The position numbers and the translations under genes were made by a program. Of a stretch of DNA of 38,916 bases, positions 9,268 to 17,269 are shown piece by piece. Every line of letters starts with the position of its first letter. Within the stretch, counting starts at the first letter, position 1. The stretch is from Vibrio sp. 99-70-13A1. Its GTDB lineage: Bacteria > Pseudomonadota > Gammaproteobacteria > Enterobacterales > Vibrionaceae. The stretch lies in the NCBI RefSeq assembly GCF_013114625.1, contig NZ_VTXD01000042.1, positions 1 to 38,916 of the forward strand, written 5' to 3'. The notes beneath the pieces were generated by a model that was given only the letters and a program-made list of their open reading frames with translations, did no database searches and was not told the DNA's origin.

Positions 9268-10146
9268 CTACTTTATTGTCTTAAAATGGTCCTCCAATTG
9301 ATTAACCCCATAGGTAGGAGCAATAGAATCGGCTTCAAGCATTGTTAAAAAAAACTCAGCTGGTCCACCATAGCTTTCCGGTAATAGTTTTACTGCTATT
9401 AATGCAATTTTTCTTATAAAGTCAGGAATTTTCACTATTTTTATTTCTGACTCTTGAACACGAAACGCCATTTCAGCGATATCTCTCATTGAGAATACTT
9501 CAGGCCCCCCAATGTCATAAATAGCTCTCTTTCTACTCTGCGCATCACAACTATTTAAAGCGAGATCCAAGCAGAACCTAGCCAAGTCTTCACCATGAAT
9601 CGGGTTTATCTGAACAGAACCATCTCCAAATAAGTACACTTTTCCTTGCATGGCCATTTTATAAAACTCTTCAAGATCGCTAAAAAAACCATTAGGACGA
9701 ACTACAATTGGAGTCAACTTATCTGAGTTCAATAATTTATTTTCGAACTTCTCTTTTGCTGCAAGGAGTCTAACTTTAGAATATTTTTCACAGTTGAATG
9801 CTGACACGTATATGAATGTTTTAACCTCTTCCTTTTCAGCTTCTCTTAAGATATTTAGATTAGCTTGATAATCTATATCCATATAACTAACATTATCTTG
9901 CTGCCGTGTTATGCCAAGACAAGAAATCACAACATCAATACTTTCACAGACTCCCTTTAACATATTTGGGTCTGAAACTTGCGTAACGATAATATCGTCT
10001 TCAGAAACTCCAGTATTTACTAATTTCTTTTTATCTCTAGCTATAGCTTTAAATTCAATGTTATAATTTATCAGCAGCCTAGCAATATGAAGACCTAGAT
10101 ACCCTGTTGCTCCTACTAGCAATATTTTTTTATCCGAAGTCATCAA
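9268..10146 (-). CDS. NAD(P)-binding SDR (NmrA-like) protein
   Basis: A 292-residue atypical short-chain dehydrogenase-like protein. The Rossmann glycine motif is VGATGYLGLHIA near residue 11, followed by an Arg/Lys-containing IARDKKK stretch that suits NADP. VVISCLG, FIYVSAFN, VVRPNGFFSD and INPIHGEDLA are landmarks of the NmrA/complex-I-assembly-like group. The classical YxxxK pair is not evident, so it may bind a nucleotide without typical dehydrogenase chemistry. No operon partner can be identified; the next gene on this strand begins 81 bases downstream. Confidence 0.75.
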   Translation of the reverse strand: MMTSDKKILLVGATGYLGLHIARLLINYNIEFKAIARDKKKLVNTGVSEDDIIVTQVSDPNMLKGVCESIDVVISCLGITRQQDNVSYMDIDYQANLNILREAEKEEVKTFIYVSAFNCEKYSKVRLLAAKEKFENKLLNSDKLTPIVVRPNGFFSDLEEFYKMAMQGKVYLFGDGSVQINPIHGEDLARFCLDLALNSCDAQSRKRAIYDIGGPEVFSMRDIAEMAFRVQESEIKIVKIPDFIRKIALIAVKLLPESYGGPAEFFLTMLEADSIAPTYGVNQLEDHFKTIK

Positions 10147-10419
10147 ATTACACCTCTACTATTGATTATAAGACCTGATATACACACTGCTTTACTGGTA
10201 AATTTAACAATAATACAAGGACGACCTCTCATAACGACAAAGTGAAAGCAAAACGAGACATAGTTCTATTTGTACTAAGTTATTTAAATTACAGATAATC
10301 TAGTCAATCACTATTCGTCCTAGCTACAGCCCTGCGCTCCAACGTACAGAGATACCACTATTAGATTACCCTCTATTTTTTATTACTTTTCCAAACCACA
10401 TAATTATAGTATTCACTGA

Positions 10420-10595
10420 TTATTTTTGATTTGGTAAATCTAAATGTTGTGCATTTTCTATTAATACCAATTCTGTTTGAGGTGCGTGTTCACTAAAGAC
10501 TTTTTCGAATTTTTCAGCATAAAATGCTTCATCATCTTCACCAACTAAATTTAGAGATAGAGCCAACCCGTTTCGCTTATTTCTTAGTCAATACG
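10420..10595 (-). pseudogene. C-terminal remnant of an alpha/beta hydrolase
   Basis: On the minus strand an open frame ending at the TAA at 10420-10422 reads LALSLNLVGEDDEAFYAEKF, then continues through VFSEHAPQTELVLIENAQHL to its end. That is the usual end of an alpha/beta hydrolase: a strand with LVGEDDE carrying the acid and NAQHL carrying the catalytic His. The rest of the gene is missing; the frame is lost at the edge of the adjacent IS copy, and I found no N-terminal half on the far side of the IS. Confidence 0.6.
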
Positions 10596-11582
10596 ACAAA
10601 TTTCAGGCATACCTAACCCAGTAAGCTTGTTCAATGCTTTTATCATCGCGTAAGTTTCACCCACCTGGGCATTGTAATTTCTTAAGCCAGTTTTCCTCCT
10701 TGCAACTGTTTAACTCGATACATCGCTGTTTCTGAGAGTGAACGTTTGTGGTATCCATACCGCTCTTTCCAATACTTATTTGAGCCGTATAATTTCTGGC
10801 AACCCACGGCGAGATTTCGAGGGTGACCACGCTCCCAGAAGGCAGCTCCTTCTCTTGGGGGAATAAGCGAAATAGCTCCCTTAATCTTAATAGCAGCGTG
10901 ATACGCTCTCGTGTCGTAAGCGCCATCACCAGACACCTCAAGGATACTTCGGCGTGTTTGTTTCAGTAAGTTCGGGAGTACTTCTCCATCTGTAACCGTC
11001 AATAAACTTAGCTCGGCAGCAATGATCTCATGAGTGTTGGTATCGACTGCAATATGCAACTTTCGCCAGACTCTACGCTTGCCATCCGTACCGTGTTTTT
11101 TGACTTTCCATTCACCTTCGCCATAAACCTTAAGGCCAGTAGCATCAATGGCTAGGTGCTGTATCACTCCTCTCGTTTTAGTCTTAAATGAAACCTCAAC
11201 TTGCTTGGCTCTACGACTGATGCAGGTGTAATGCGGACAACTTAACGGTACATGGGCTAACCTAAATATCGAGTCGATAAATCCTTGCAGCGCTCTCAAT
11301 GGCATAGAAAAAACTCGTTTGACCATGAGTGCTGTCGTGATAGCTAAATCACTGAACCGACGCGGCCTCCCGCGCTTATTCTGTTTGCTTTGCGCCCATC
11401 CGCTTATTGCTTCTTCATCAATCCAAAAAGTCAGAGAACCACGGTTAATAAGTGATCGGTTGTATTGCTTCCAGTTGGTTGTTTTGTAACGAGGCTTAGG
11501 CATAGGACTACGAGAGAGAGTGGAGGTAGCTGATCAGATCGTAGGTTTTTGATTTAGTTCCATTGAATTACGCAACAAAGCC
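10562..11582 (-). mobile_element. IS5-family (IS903-like) insertion sequence, degenerate
   Basis: About 1 kb element carrying the transposase at 10584-11503. The right end at 11565-11582, read inward, is GGCTTTGTTGCGTAATTC, closely resembling the IS903 terminal repeat. The left end is unclear: near 10562-10583 there is only a weak match (CGTTTCGCTTATTTC), so the boundary given is approximate and the end may be eroded. I saw no nine-base target duplication. Confidence 0.75.
10584..11503 (-). pseudogene. IS5-family transposase, frameshifted near C terminus
   Basis: The main frame (11503 to 10682, 273 residues) has all three catalytic acids: Asp120 in HLAIDATGLK, Asp193 in VSGDGAYDT and Glu258 in SLSETAMYRVKQL. 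It then stops at GGKLA. The missing end, LRNYNAQVGETYAMIKALNK and on to PEICRID, lies in another frame with its stop at 10584-10586. Restoring one base around 10682-10690 rejoins them into about 305 residues. Programmed frameshifting at this position is not known for the IS903 group, so inactivation or reduced activity is the simpler reading. Confidence 0.8.
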
Positions 11583-12574
11583 TGCAAAACACTGACGGAT
11601 CAAATGCATAAGCCCAGTAATCGCAATAAACGAAAGTAAAGAGAAATGCTTGGAAAAAGGAAATCTCACCGACCTAGCTAAGCAATCAAAATCCACTTCA
11701 TTGTGTTGTTTTGGTTCCTGTCGTTATCTATAGTTGAACTTCAATGCCAGTTTGCGCTGAATATGCTTAGTGCGGTTAAATATCCTATCTTGCGAAGATA
11801 CATCGCAAACTCTGAGAAAGAGCAACGCAAACTACATCAAGCTATTTTCAATTTCTAATCTGGTCCTGAACCGTCATACTTCCTCAAGCCGAAAGGTATT
11901 TAACGCCACTTAGTTTTGCTTTGCTAAAAACCACCATAATAACCTCCTTTTTAATTGGTCATCACGATTGCAGTTGGAAGGAAATAGATAAAGTTAGACC
12001 TGATAGCTTGTGTTTGATCTTCGTATGACTCACAAAGTACTTTCATAAATTAAGAATGATAATAATGCTATTTTTCTCTTTTATGCACCAAAATACTTAT
12101 TAAGTATGTGTAACAAAAAATAATGGCAAGTGTTTATTGATTAGGGCAGGTACCGATGGTAATTAATCTTTGAAACTAAGTTAAAGCTAACCTTTCATCA
12201 TGGCACTAATGATTAATATCTGTTGACAGCCAGAGACATTGACAAGATGCAAATGAGTTTGGTGACCTAAACGAAATCTATCTTTAGGATAACTTTTCAT
12301 ATCCAAAAATGTCAGTCGGCACCTCTACTAGAGATGCCGATTGTGAAAGATTCTGGAGATAAGCTTCCATCGTGAACTGTAGTAGTATTAGCTCCTCTTT
12401 ATGCAGGATTAATAGAAAATATGTGATATCTCATTAACCCATGAGGCATTTTTCCCCAAAAACAGGCTGGCTAATATGGATTTTCCGTCGAGCCAATAGT
12501 ACTAATCATGGGGGAAAGCTAAGAGGGAGGCTATTAGTAACTTGTTGCTTGTTCTGATTCGCTGAAACACTACT
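11583..12574. other. Gene-free accessory stretch
   Basis: About 990 bases with no open frame I can support on either strand. It holds scattered inverted repeats (for example TTGCGA near 11793 with TCGCAA a few bases on, and the hairpin at 12314-12342) and no recognisable gene. It lies between an IS copy and a MarR operon, so it is probably decayed accessory DNA. Confidence 0.5.
12314..12342. other. Strong hairpin, unknown role
   Basis: AGTCGGCACCTCT pairs with AGAGATGCCGATT around a three-base loop (12327-12329); the pairing has two non-Watson-Crick positions. No T-run follows. It stands alone in gene-free DNA. Confidence 0.45.
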
Positions 12575-13681
12575 TCAATAATTGGAGCGTTGCTCTGCTA
12601 ATATTAGATTATCAAGTAGGTTAAGTTTACCAGCAACATCATACGAGGTCCTATTCGCAATAATTACGCTGGCAAGGCGTTCGTTTGGATAGATTCGCAT
12701 CTCTGAACGGTAACCAGCACCGCCACCTTCTTTATAGAAATATTGTCTTCTATGGCTAGTAGATGTATGCCAACCTAAAGTCATTTTTATATCTCGACCG
12801 TTGCTATCTCGTTGTTTAGTGAAAAGAAGTGTTTTAGTACTACCACTTAATAACACGGACTGTTCTTTTAATATGTCTTGTAGAATACTAAACATTCCTT
12901 CTGCTGTAGAAAAAACACCACCATATGAAGGGCCGTAAACATGTACCGCTTTAATTTCTGTCCAAGACATGTCTCTGTTGGTGAGCAAATTTCTATCCAA
13001 CATGAATGGTGCGATCATCCCCATAAGGCTGAAGCTCTTTAGGTGTCCTTTTGCTAATTTTGATTCATTAATAGCAAAACTAACTTGATCGCTCTTTAAG
13101 TTCAGCGGATTAAACACATTTTCCTCTATGTAAGTCTGATAACTTTTTCCGCTAACTTTTTCTATCACTTTACCAGCTAACCAATACCCTATGTTTGAGT
13201 ATCGATACTTAAAACCTGGTGGTGACTTGATTTTTTTGTTTGTCATCATGAGTGCATTCAACTCATTATCTTCGTCAAATGACGCTTTCATTTCAGGAAG
13301 GTATACCCACTTCAAAGGTATAGGATTAGCTATTCCCGAAGTATGAGTTATCAGTTGTCTGATTGTGATTTCATCTGGAAAAGGAGTATCTAGCAAAGTG
13401 TTTATACTATCCTCCAACTCTAAATGTCCACGTTCCAATAGCTGTAAAATGGCTATTGCTGTGACTGTCTTAGTCATAGAAAATGTCGCCATTAAGTGTT
13501 GAGGAGTTAACTGTTCCTCGCTGTTTACATCTGCTAATCCTGATGAGGATGAAACTAGCAATTTGTCCTCATTACCTATTACGTATTGATAACCTGGTTC
13601 CATACCATTCTCCCCACTTGGATGTAGGACGGCACAACTAACTAAGACTAGGAGTGACAAAGAGATTCCTATGCATCTCAT
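12575..13681 (-). CDS. Serine beta-lactamase-like hydrolase, lipoprotein
   Basis: A 368-residue protein of the class C beta-lactamase/esterase superfamily. The N terminus has a lipobox LVSC (Cys16), so it should be envelope-anchored. The SxxK motif is SMTK (Ser68, Lys71), the second motif is YSN (161-163) and ITHTSG (111-116) is the usual loop. The third motif (KTG-like) is not obvious; GGGAGYRS near the C terminus takes that position, as in esterase-like members. Substrate cannot be told: peptide, ester and beta-lactam hydrolysis are all known in the family. Its ATG overlaps the MarR stop codon by four bases (ATGA), so the two are translationally coupled. Confidence 0.85.
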   Translation of the reverse strand: MRCIGISLSLLVLVSCAVLHPSGENGMEPGYQYVIGNEDKLLVSSSSGLADVNSEEQLTPQHLMATFSMTKTVTAIAILQLLERGHLELEDSINTLLDTPFPDEITIRQLITHTSGIANPIPLKWVYLPEMKASFDEDNELNALMMTNKKIKSPPGFKYRYSNIGYWLAGKVIEKVSGKSYQTYIEENVFNPLNLKSDQVSFAINESKLAKGHLKSFSLMGMIAPFMLDRNLLTNRDMSWTEIKAVHVYGPSYGGVFSTAEGMFSILQDILKEQSVLLSGSTKTLLFTKQRDSNGRDIKMTLGWHTSTSHRRQYFYKEGGGAGYRSEMRIYPNERLASVIIANRTSYDVAGKLNLLDNLILAEQRSNY

Positions 13682-14112
13682 TTATTCTGAAATGCGAGAG
13701 TGAGTTGCTTTAGAGAGCTAGAAACACTTTTCAATTGTTCGCTATCAACAGGAATATCTACTGTGCTTATAAGCGCTGCTTCAGCGTTGAGTATTTCTGT
13801 AAGAACCTGCGTTCCACGTTTGGTAAGTTCTACTAAACTTGAGGTCTTATGGTCTGGATTCGAGGTTAAGGTTATCAAGCCTTTACTTTCCATATTGGAG
13901 ATAGTTTTTTGCAGGTATTGTCTTGAACGTTGAGTCTCTCGAGCTAGCTGCGGAATCGTCTTAAAGCCTTCTGATTTCAAGATCAACATAACACCACGGC
14001 TGCAACTGTTGACCCCTTTTTCTTTGTGAATTTTATCTACTAACGTATTCATTTTATTCATAAAAATACGAGAGCTTTCTATTATTTCGTATAAGGGTTT
14101 TGTATTATCCAT
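13678..14112 (-). CDS. MarR-family transcriptional regulator
   Basis: A 144-residue winged-helix regulator: the recognition region is TIPQLARETQRSRQYLQKTI followed by the wing HKTSSLVELT. A longer frame starts at 14166, but the start at 14112 (MDNTKPLYE) is preferred because GGAGAAGTGG sits just before it and because the likely -10 hexamer (14165-14170) overlaps the upstream ATG. It probably represses its own operon with the serine hydrolase and answers a small-molecule ligand. The candidate operator is the repeat array at 14181-14230. Confidence 0.88.
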   Translation of the reverse strand: MDNTKPLYEIIESSRIFMNKMNTLVDKIHKEKGVNSCSRGVMLILKSEGFKTIPQLARETQRSRQYLQKTISNMESKGLITLTSNPDHKTSSLVELTKRGTQVLTEILNAEAALISTVDIPVDSEQLKSVSSSLKQLTLAFQNK

Positions 14113-14164
14113 TATCGTCCACTTCTCCACAGGAATGCATCTACATTGTGACAGTCTAGTTGTC

Positions 14165-14230
14165 ATAGTAGTAAGTTAACTGTCAAATTGTCAAGTTGAT
14201 TGTCAAGTTGATTGTCAAGTTGATTGTCAA
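14165..14230 (-). promoter_or_regulatory. MarR operon promoter with tandem repeats
   Basis: On the minus strand TTGACA (14189-14194) is followed after 18 bases by TACTAT (14165-14170). Upstream the 12-base unit ATTGTCAAGTTG (plus-strand reading) occurs at 14187, 14199 and 14211, with a partial fourth at 14223. Each repeat carries another TTGACA on the minus strand; including the one at 14181, there are five. Confidence 0.7.
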
Positions 14231-14612
14231 ATGTGCAAAACTTAGAATATGAAAAGCCAATGTAATAAAGGGGGAGTGCTTACTGCATTAAGATATAGTG
14301 TAGCCCCTCTAGCGCATTATGTTTAGTTCGAGCCATACCTTTCAGATGATACGCATAAAAATTCAATCTAGATTTACTAATTAGTTATTCCCGCTTTTGA
14401 ACGAAAATGGGAGTTTCCGCTATTGAGTAATCGCACTAAACAGGAAAGGGGCAGATCTTAGCTTATCGGCACTTTGAGATAAAATGCCACGAGTAAAATT
14501 CAGACCCATAAAGGCTCTGGGCAAAGGAGAGTTAACGAGTAATGAATACAACACATAAAATCAGCACGCCTAATGGTTAGGGCTGTCACTTCGTTCTTAA
14601 CGCAATTCAAAA
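14231..14612. other. Gene-free stretch
   Basis: About 380 bases with no supportable open frame. Small imperfect inverted repeats occur (for example TCCCGCTTTT with AAAATGGGA near 14391-14413). I recognise nothing else. Confidence 0.4.
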
Positions 14613-15032
14613 TCATTCGCCAGAAACAAGTCTTCTTACAGCCACCCTACTCCATTTTTTTCCCTCTAAATTTAAACATCCAATGTTGTTGAGACGATCC
14701 GCTATTTGTTGGTGAAACATCCCTTGTGAATGCCAAAGCTTTACTTGAGTAACTATGGTGTAATTAGCCTCTGCTGCATGTGTATCAACCTGAGTTTTAT
14801 CTCCAATACCCACACCTAATAAATCTAGATTCTTAGAATGTGCGCACATTTCACGGTTATTTTTTTCTTGAGTTACTTTCTCATGGCACGCCTGTTTGAC
14901 CCACTCTGAAAAACTGATACCTTTAGACTTAACTGCTTCTATTTCCATGATTAACTCATGTTCAAAACGAATATTCTTTTTAGAAGATTTCTTGTTTGTG
15001 TTGGTATTTATAACAATGAAAAATTTATCCAT
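14613..15032 (-). CDS. YlcI/YnfO-like DNA-binding protein of the integrative element
   Basis: A 139-residue protein. The N-terminal part KNIRFEHELIMEIEAVKSKG followed by SFSEWVKQAC matches the short ribbon-helix-helix-like YlcI/YnfO (DUF3950) proteins of prophages. The C-terminal part (about 90-139; GMFHQQIADRLNNIG, then WSRVAVRRLVSGE) resembles the helix-turn-helix found in resolvase/recombinase tails. It is therefore probably a DNA-binding regulator. The four ATGGGCGCACA-like sites in and before the gene are candidate operators. It is the last gene of the minus-strand integrase module. Confidence 0.6.
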   Translation of the reverse strand: MDKFFIVINTNTNKKSSKKNIRFEHELIMEIEAVKSKGISFSEWVKQACHEKVTQEKNNREMCAHSKNLDLLGVGIGDKTQVDTHAAEANYTIVTQVKLWHSQGMFHQQIADRLNNIGCLNLEGKKWSRVAVRRLVSGE

Positions 15033-15097
15033 GGGCGCACACTTACAATCTGATAATAATTAAAATGGGCGCACAGAGAATTCTTACCATGCGCACA
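14837..15097. promoter_or_regulatory. Repeated GCGCACA sites
   Basis: ATGGGCGCACA occurs identically at 15031-15041 (touching the start codon of the 139-residue gene) and 15065-15075. A shortened copy, ATGCGCACA, is at 15089-15097. A perfect 14-base palindrome, AATGTGCGCACATT, lies inside the coding region at 14837-14850. Confidence 0.6.
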
Positions 15098-15113
15098 TTT
15101 TTAGTCACTCTAT

Positions 15114-15425
15114 TTAGTGGACTGAAATTTTGATGGACGTTTCTATACGTGATTCGAGAGCAGCTAAAATCCATACTGAATCTCTTGCTGTCGGGTTATT
15201 TAAACATTGATGCAGAACTCTAATAACTCCATCAGTAACTTGATCCACGAATTGATGCTCACGGTTTTGCTTGCCTGGCAGTAGCAATGTTCGCTCACAG
15301 ATTAGGACATATACATCTTCTCTAAAACTATCGATATCCTTATGAGTCAGATCCTTAAACGAAGCTCGTTGAATAACATCAAAGCACAGACTAGTACAGT
15401 GGATCGCTAATGGTGAGTACTTCAT
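15114..15425 (-). CDS. Unknown small protein coupled to integrase
   Basis: A 103-residue protein I do not recognise. It is mostly helical by composition with several Cys residues in the N-terminal half and no membrane segment. Its ATG overlaps the integrase stop by four bases (ATGA), so it is translationally coupled to the integrase and belongs to the element. It could be a regulator or an accessory recombination factor, but nothing in the sequence decides this. Confidence 0.6.
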   Translation of the reverse strand: MKYSPLAIHCTSLCFDVIQRASFKDLTHKDIDSFREDVYVLICERTLLLPGKQNREHQFVDQVTDGVIRVLHQCLNNPTARDSVWILAALESRIETSIKISVH

Positions 15426-16600
15426 AATTGACCTCCATTATTCAAAAATGTCGCAAATGCACTGCCGTCTTGCCTTGTTAAATTCGGCACATAACGCGAA
15501 TAAACACGAAATAACATCGTTGTGGTTGTATGACCCATTTGATTAGCGATCCACTCCGGGGACTCACCTGATGCCAGTAATAATGTCGCAAAGGTATGTC
15601 GAGTCTGGTAAGGGTTACGAGCTCTTAATTTGGCTTTTTCTAAAGCTGGGTACCAAACCGTTCGTGAATGAACTTGATAATTTATTGGATTACGTTTTTC
15701 ATTGGTAAACACAAATTCATCTTTCAGGTAAGATTTTCTCTGATGCTCCTTCAGAGCATGAACGACTCTATCAGTCAGAGAAATTACACGATAAGATCCC
15801 TCCGTTTTTAACGTTGAGATCTCACCGCGATTTAAGCTTTGATTAACAGTCAATGTCTTGTCATCCAAGTTCACTGAGTCCCATATTAAACCGTCAATTT
15901 CACCTGTTCTTAACCCTGTAAAAAAACGAGTGGTATAATAAGCTTTATAGTGCTCTGGGACGCTATTAATGATCTTATCAACTTCACCGAAGTTAAAAGG
16001 ATCGACTTCAGTGCGCCCCACTTTTAAGGCTTTAATATTCTTCCATGGTGAGGTAAAGTCGTAACGATCGGCGGCTTCATTAAGCAGCATCCTTAGGGGT
16101 GTCATTATGTGGTTGATACGTGATGGGCTTAGAAAGCTACTTTTTCGTCCCGGTACTTTGGCGAGGATGGTACGAAATTGTAGGATTTGTCCCTTATTGA
16201 TGGCGCTGATCTTCTTATTCCCGAATGTAGGGAGCAAATACTTATTCAGAACGCCTTCTACGTCTTCATAATGGCCTTTACTCCACTCTATCTTCATTTC
16301 AGTTAACCAAATTCGAGCGAACTCTTCGAACCTAGGTGAGTCTGGTGCGTTAAAATAGGCTTTAGATTTCCGTTTTCGTTCATCTAATGAATCAAATTTT
16401 TCGCGAAGTTTACTGTTCGGAAAATATTTACCGTAATCAAAAGTATCAAGAATGATTTCAGCCTCAATTTTTTGTAATAGTTTCGATGTTCGACTTCTAT
16501 TTACTTTAGTATCTTGGAGCTTAGTATATTCACGACAACGACTTCCTTTGAATCTAAAATCCAGAAATAACATACCACCTCGCTCATTCACACTTCCCAT
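15422..16600 (-). CDS. Tyrosine site-specific integrase
   Basis: A 392-residue phage/island-type integrase. An N-terminal arm-binding region (about 1-60) is followed by a core-binding domain (about 90-185) and the catalytic domain. Catalytic residues visible: Arg231 in FFTGLRTGE, Lys265 in STLKTEGSYR, Arg334 in YQTRHTFAT (His of the usual HxxR replaced by Tyr, as in many relatives), His357 in MGHTTT and nucleophile Tyr367 in FRVYSRYVPN. All are present, so the enzyme looks functional. The excisionase-like gene ends ten bases upstream, giving a xis-int order under one promoter. Confidence 0.93.
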   Translation of the reverse strand: MGSVNERGGMLFLDFRFKGSRCREYTKLQDTKVNRSRTSKLLQKIEAEIILDTFDYGKYFPNSKLREKFDSLDERKRKSKAYFNAPDSPRFEEFARIWLTEMKIEWSKGHYEDVEGVLNKYLLPTFGNKKISAINKGQILQFRTILAKVPGRKSSFLSPSRINHIMTPLRMLLNEAADRYDFTSPWKNIKALKVGRTEVDPFNFGEVDKIINSVPEHYKAYYTTRFFTGLRTGEIDGLIWDSVNLDDKTLTVNQSLNRGEISTLKTEGSYRVISLTDRVVHALKEHQRKSYLKDEFVFTNEKRNPINYQVHSRTVWYPALEKAKLRARNPYQTRHTFATLLLASGESPEWIANQMGHTTTTMLFRVYSRYVPNLTRQDGSAFATFLNNGGQL

Positions 16601-16610
16601 TATTTATCCC

Positions 16611-16820
16611 TCATTTCAAAATTAATGACTCTGTAGTAATTCCGTTAAGCATCTCTTCTTCAACTCTTTCCCAAATAAAAAGAATTTTCCGACCTCCGAA
16701 AGGACGAATGTAATGAATGCCTTCAAATAGAACCGAATCTTTCAACTGCTCTCGAATTACACGTTGGTTGTATTTGATTGCTGAAGATAGTTCTTCAGTT
16801 GTTAGGTATGTATATGACAT
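16611..16820 (-). CDS. Excisionase-like DNA-binding protein
   Basis: A 69-residue protein with a MerR/Xis-like fold: TTEELSSAIKYNQRVIREQL would be the helix-turn-helix and IRPFGGRKILF the wing. Size, position directly before the integrase and shared promoter support a role as recombination directionality factor. The start at 16820 is chosen over an ATG six bases upstream because AGGA has proper spacing only to it. Confidence 0.7.
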   Translation of the reverse strand: MSYTYLTTEELSSAIKYNQRVIREQLKDSVLFEGIHYIRPFGGRKILFIWERVEEEMLNGITTESLILK

Positions 16821-16840
16821 AATCATTTCCTATCTTTGTC

Positions 16841-16937
16841 GCTACACTTTGTAGCTCTAGAGAAACAATATGACACAAAAAGCAACCTGTCAACATCATT
16901 TTGTATCTCTAGCGAAACATTTGAGGTCTTTTAAGAC
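16841..16937. promoter_or_regulatory. Divergent xis/XRE control region with paired operators
   Basis: Two 20-base direct repeats, TTTGTAGCTCTAGAGAAACA (16848-16867) and TTTGTATCTCTAGCGAAACA (16900-16919), agree at 18 of 20 positions. Each contains an 18-base imperfect dyad (TGTNNCTCT half-sites). A minus-strand promoter lies between: TTGACA at 16888-16893, a 17-base spacer, and TATTGT at 16865-16870, whose -10 overlaps operator 1. A perfect hairpin GCTACA-CTT-TGTAGC is at 16841-16855. Before the XRE gene, GTCTTTTAAGAC (16926-16937) sits between GAGG and the ATG. Confidence 0.75.
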
Positions 16938-17153
16938 ATGATTAAATGTCATCTTTCAACTTTACTTGGCGCTAGAAAGCTAAAAATTGCTGATGTAGTA
17001 AGAGATACTGGAATCAATAGAAGTACAGTTAATAGGTTATTTCATGAAACAAATAACCGAATTGATTTTGAAACTCTTGAAAAAATCTGCGTCTATTTAA
17101 ACTGTACTGTGGGTGAACTATTAGAAGTACGAACTCAAGATAGCATCGATTAG
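16938..17153 (+). CDS. XRE-family (Cro/CI-type) regulator
   Basis: A 71-residue single-domain helix-turn-helix protein: KIADVVRDTGINRSTVNRLF is the HTH and LEKICVYLNCTVGELLEV the C-terminal helix pair typical of short XRE repressors. It is divergent from the excisionase-integrase operon and is the natural candidate to bind the paired operators between them, repressing excision. GAGG at 16923-16926 is eleven bases from the ATG, an unusually long gap that the small inverted repeat between could shorten. Confidence 0.8.
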   Translation: MIKCHLSTLLGARKLKIADVVRDTGINRSTVNRLFHETNNRIDFETLEKICVYLNCTVGELLEVRTQDSID

Positions 17154-17225
17154 AGAAACTAATAATAAGCTGATGATTAGTATTCATTTTCAATTCTATC
17201 TGAGTTAGTACCAAAACACTGTTGA

Positions 17226-17254
17226 GTCTCAATATGGTCTCAAAGTGGTCTCAA
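17226..17254. repeat. Three GTCTCAA boxes at 11-bp spacing
   Basis: GTCTCAA at 17226, 17237 and 17248, exactly one helical turn apart, between the XRE gene and the tRNA genes. Candidate arm-type integrase-binding sites. Confidence 0.55.
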
Positions 17255-17269
17255 TACTTTTCAGAAATA

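Noticed and set aside
10682..10690. Programmed frameshift in the transposase
   Set aside because: No slippery heptamer with a supporting structure is evident, and the shift lies after all catalytic residues; a simple one-base loss explains it.
10657..10941. Small minus-strand frame inside the transposase region
   Set aside because: It is out of frame with the transposase and has no family features; an overlapping shadow.
11724..11838. Short minus-strand frame in gene-free DNA
   Set aside because: It has about 36 codons between in-frame stops, no start or ribosome site, and no family I can name.
12578..12593. Second attachment copy resembling the tRNA-Gly 3' end
   Set aside because: Only TGGAGCGT matches, and it lies in the coding end of the serine hydrolase.
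14113..14166. Longer N terminus for the MarR protein
   Set aside because: The upstream ATG overlaps the probable -10 hexamer and lacks a ribosome site, while the ATG at 14112 has GGAGAAGTGG.
10420..14612. Superintegron cassette array (attC sites)
   Set aside because: Accessory Vibrio DNA often holds these, but no attC-like paired core sites were found between the genes.
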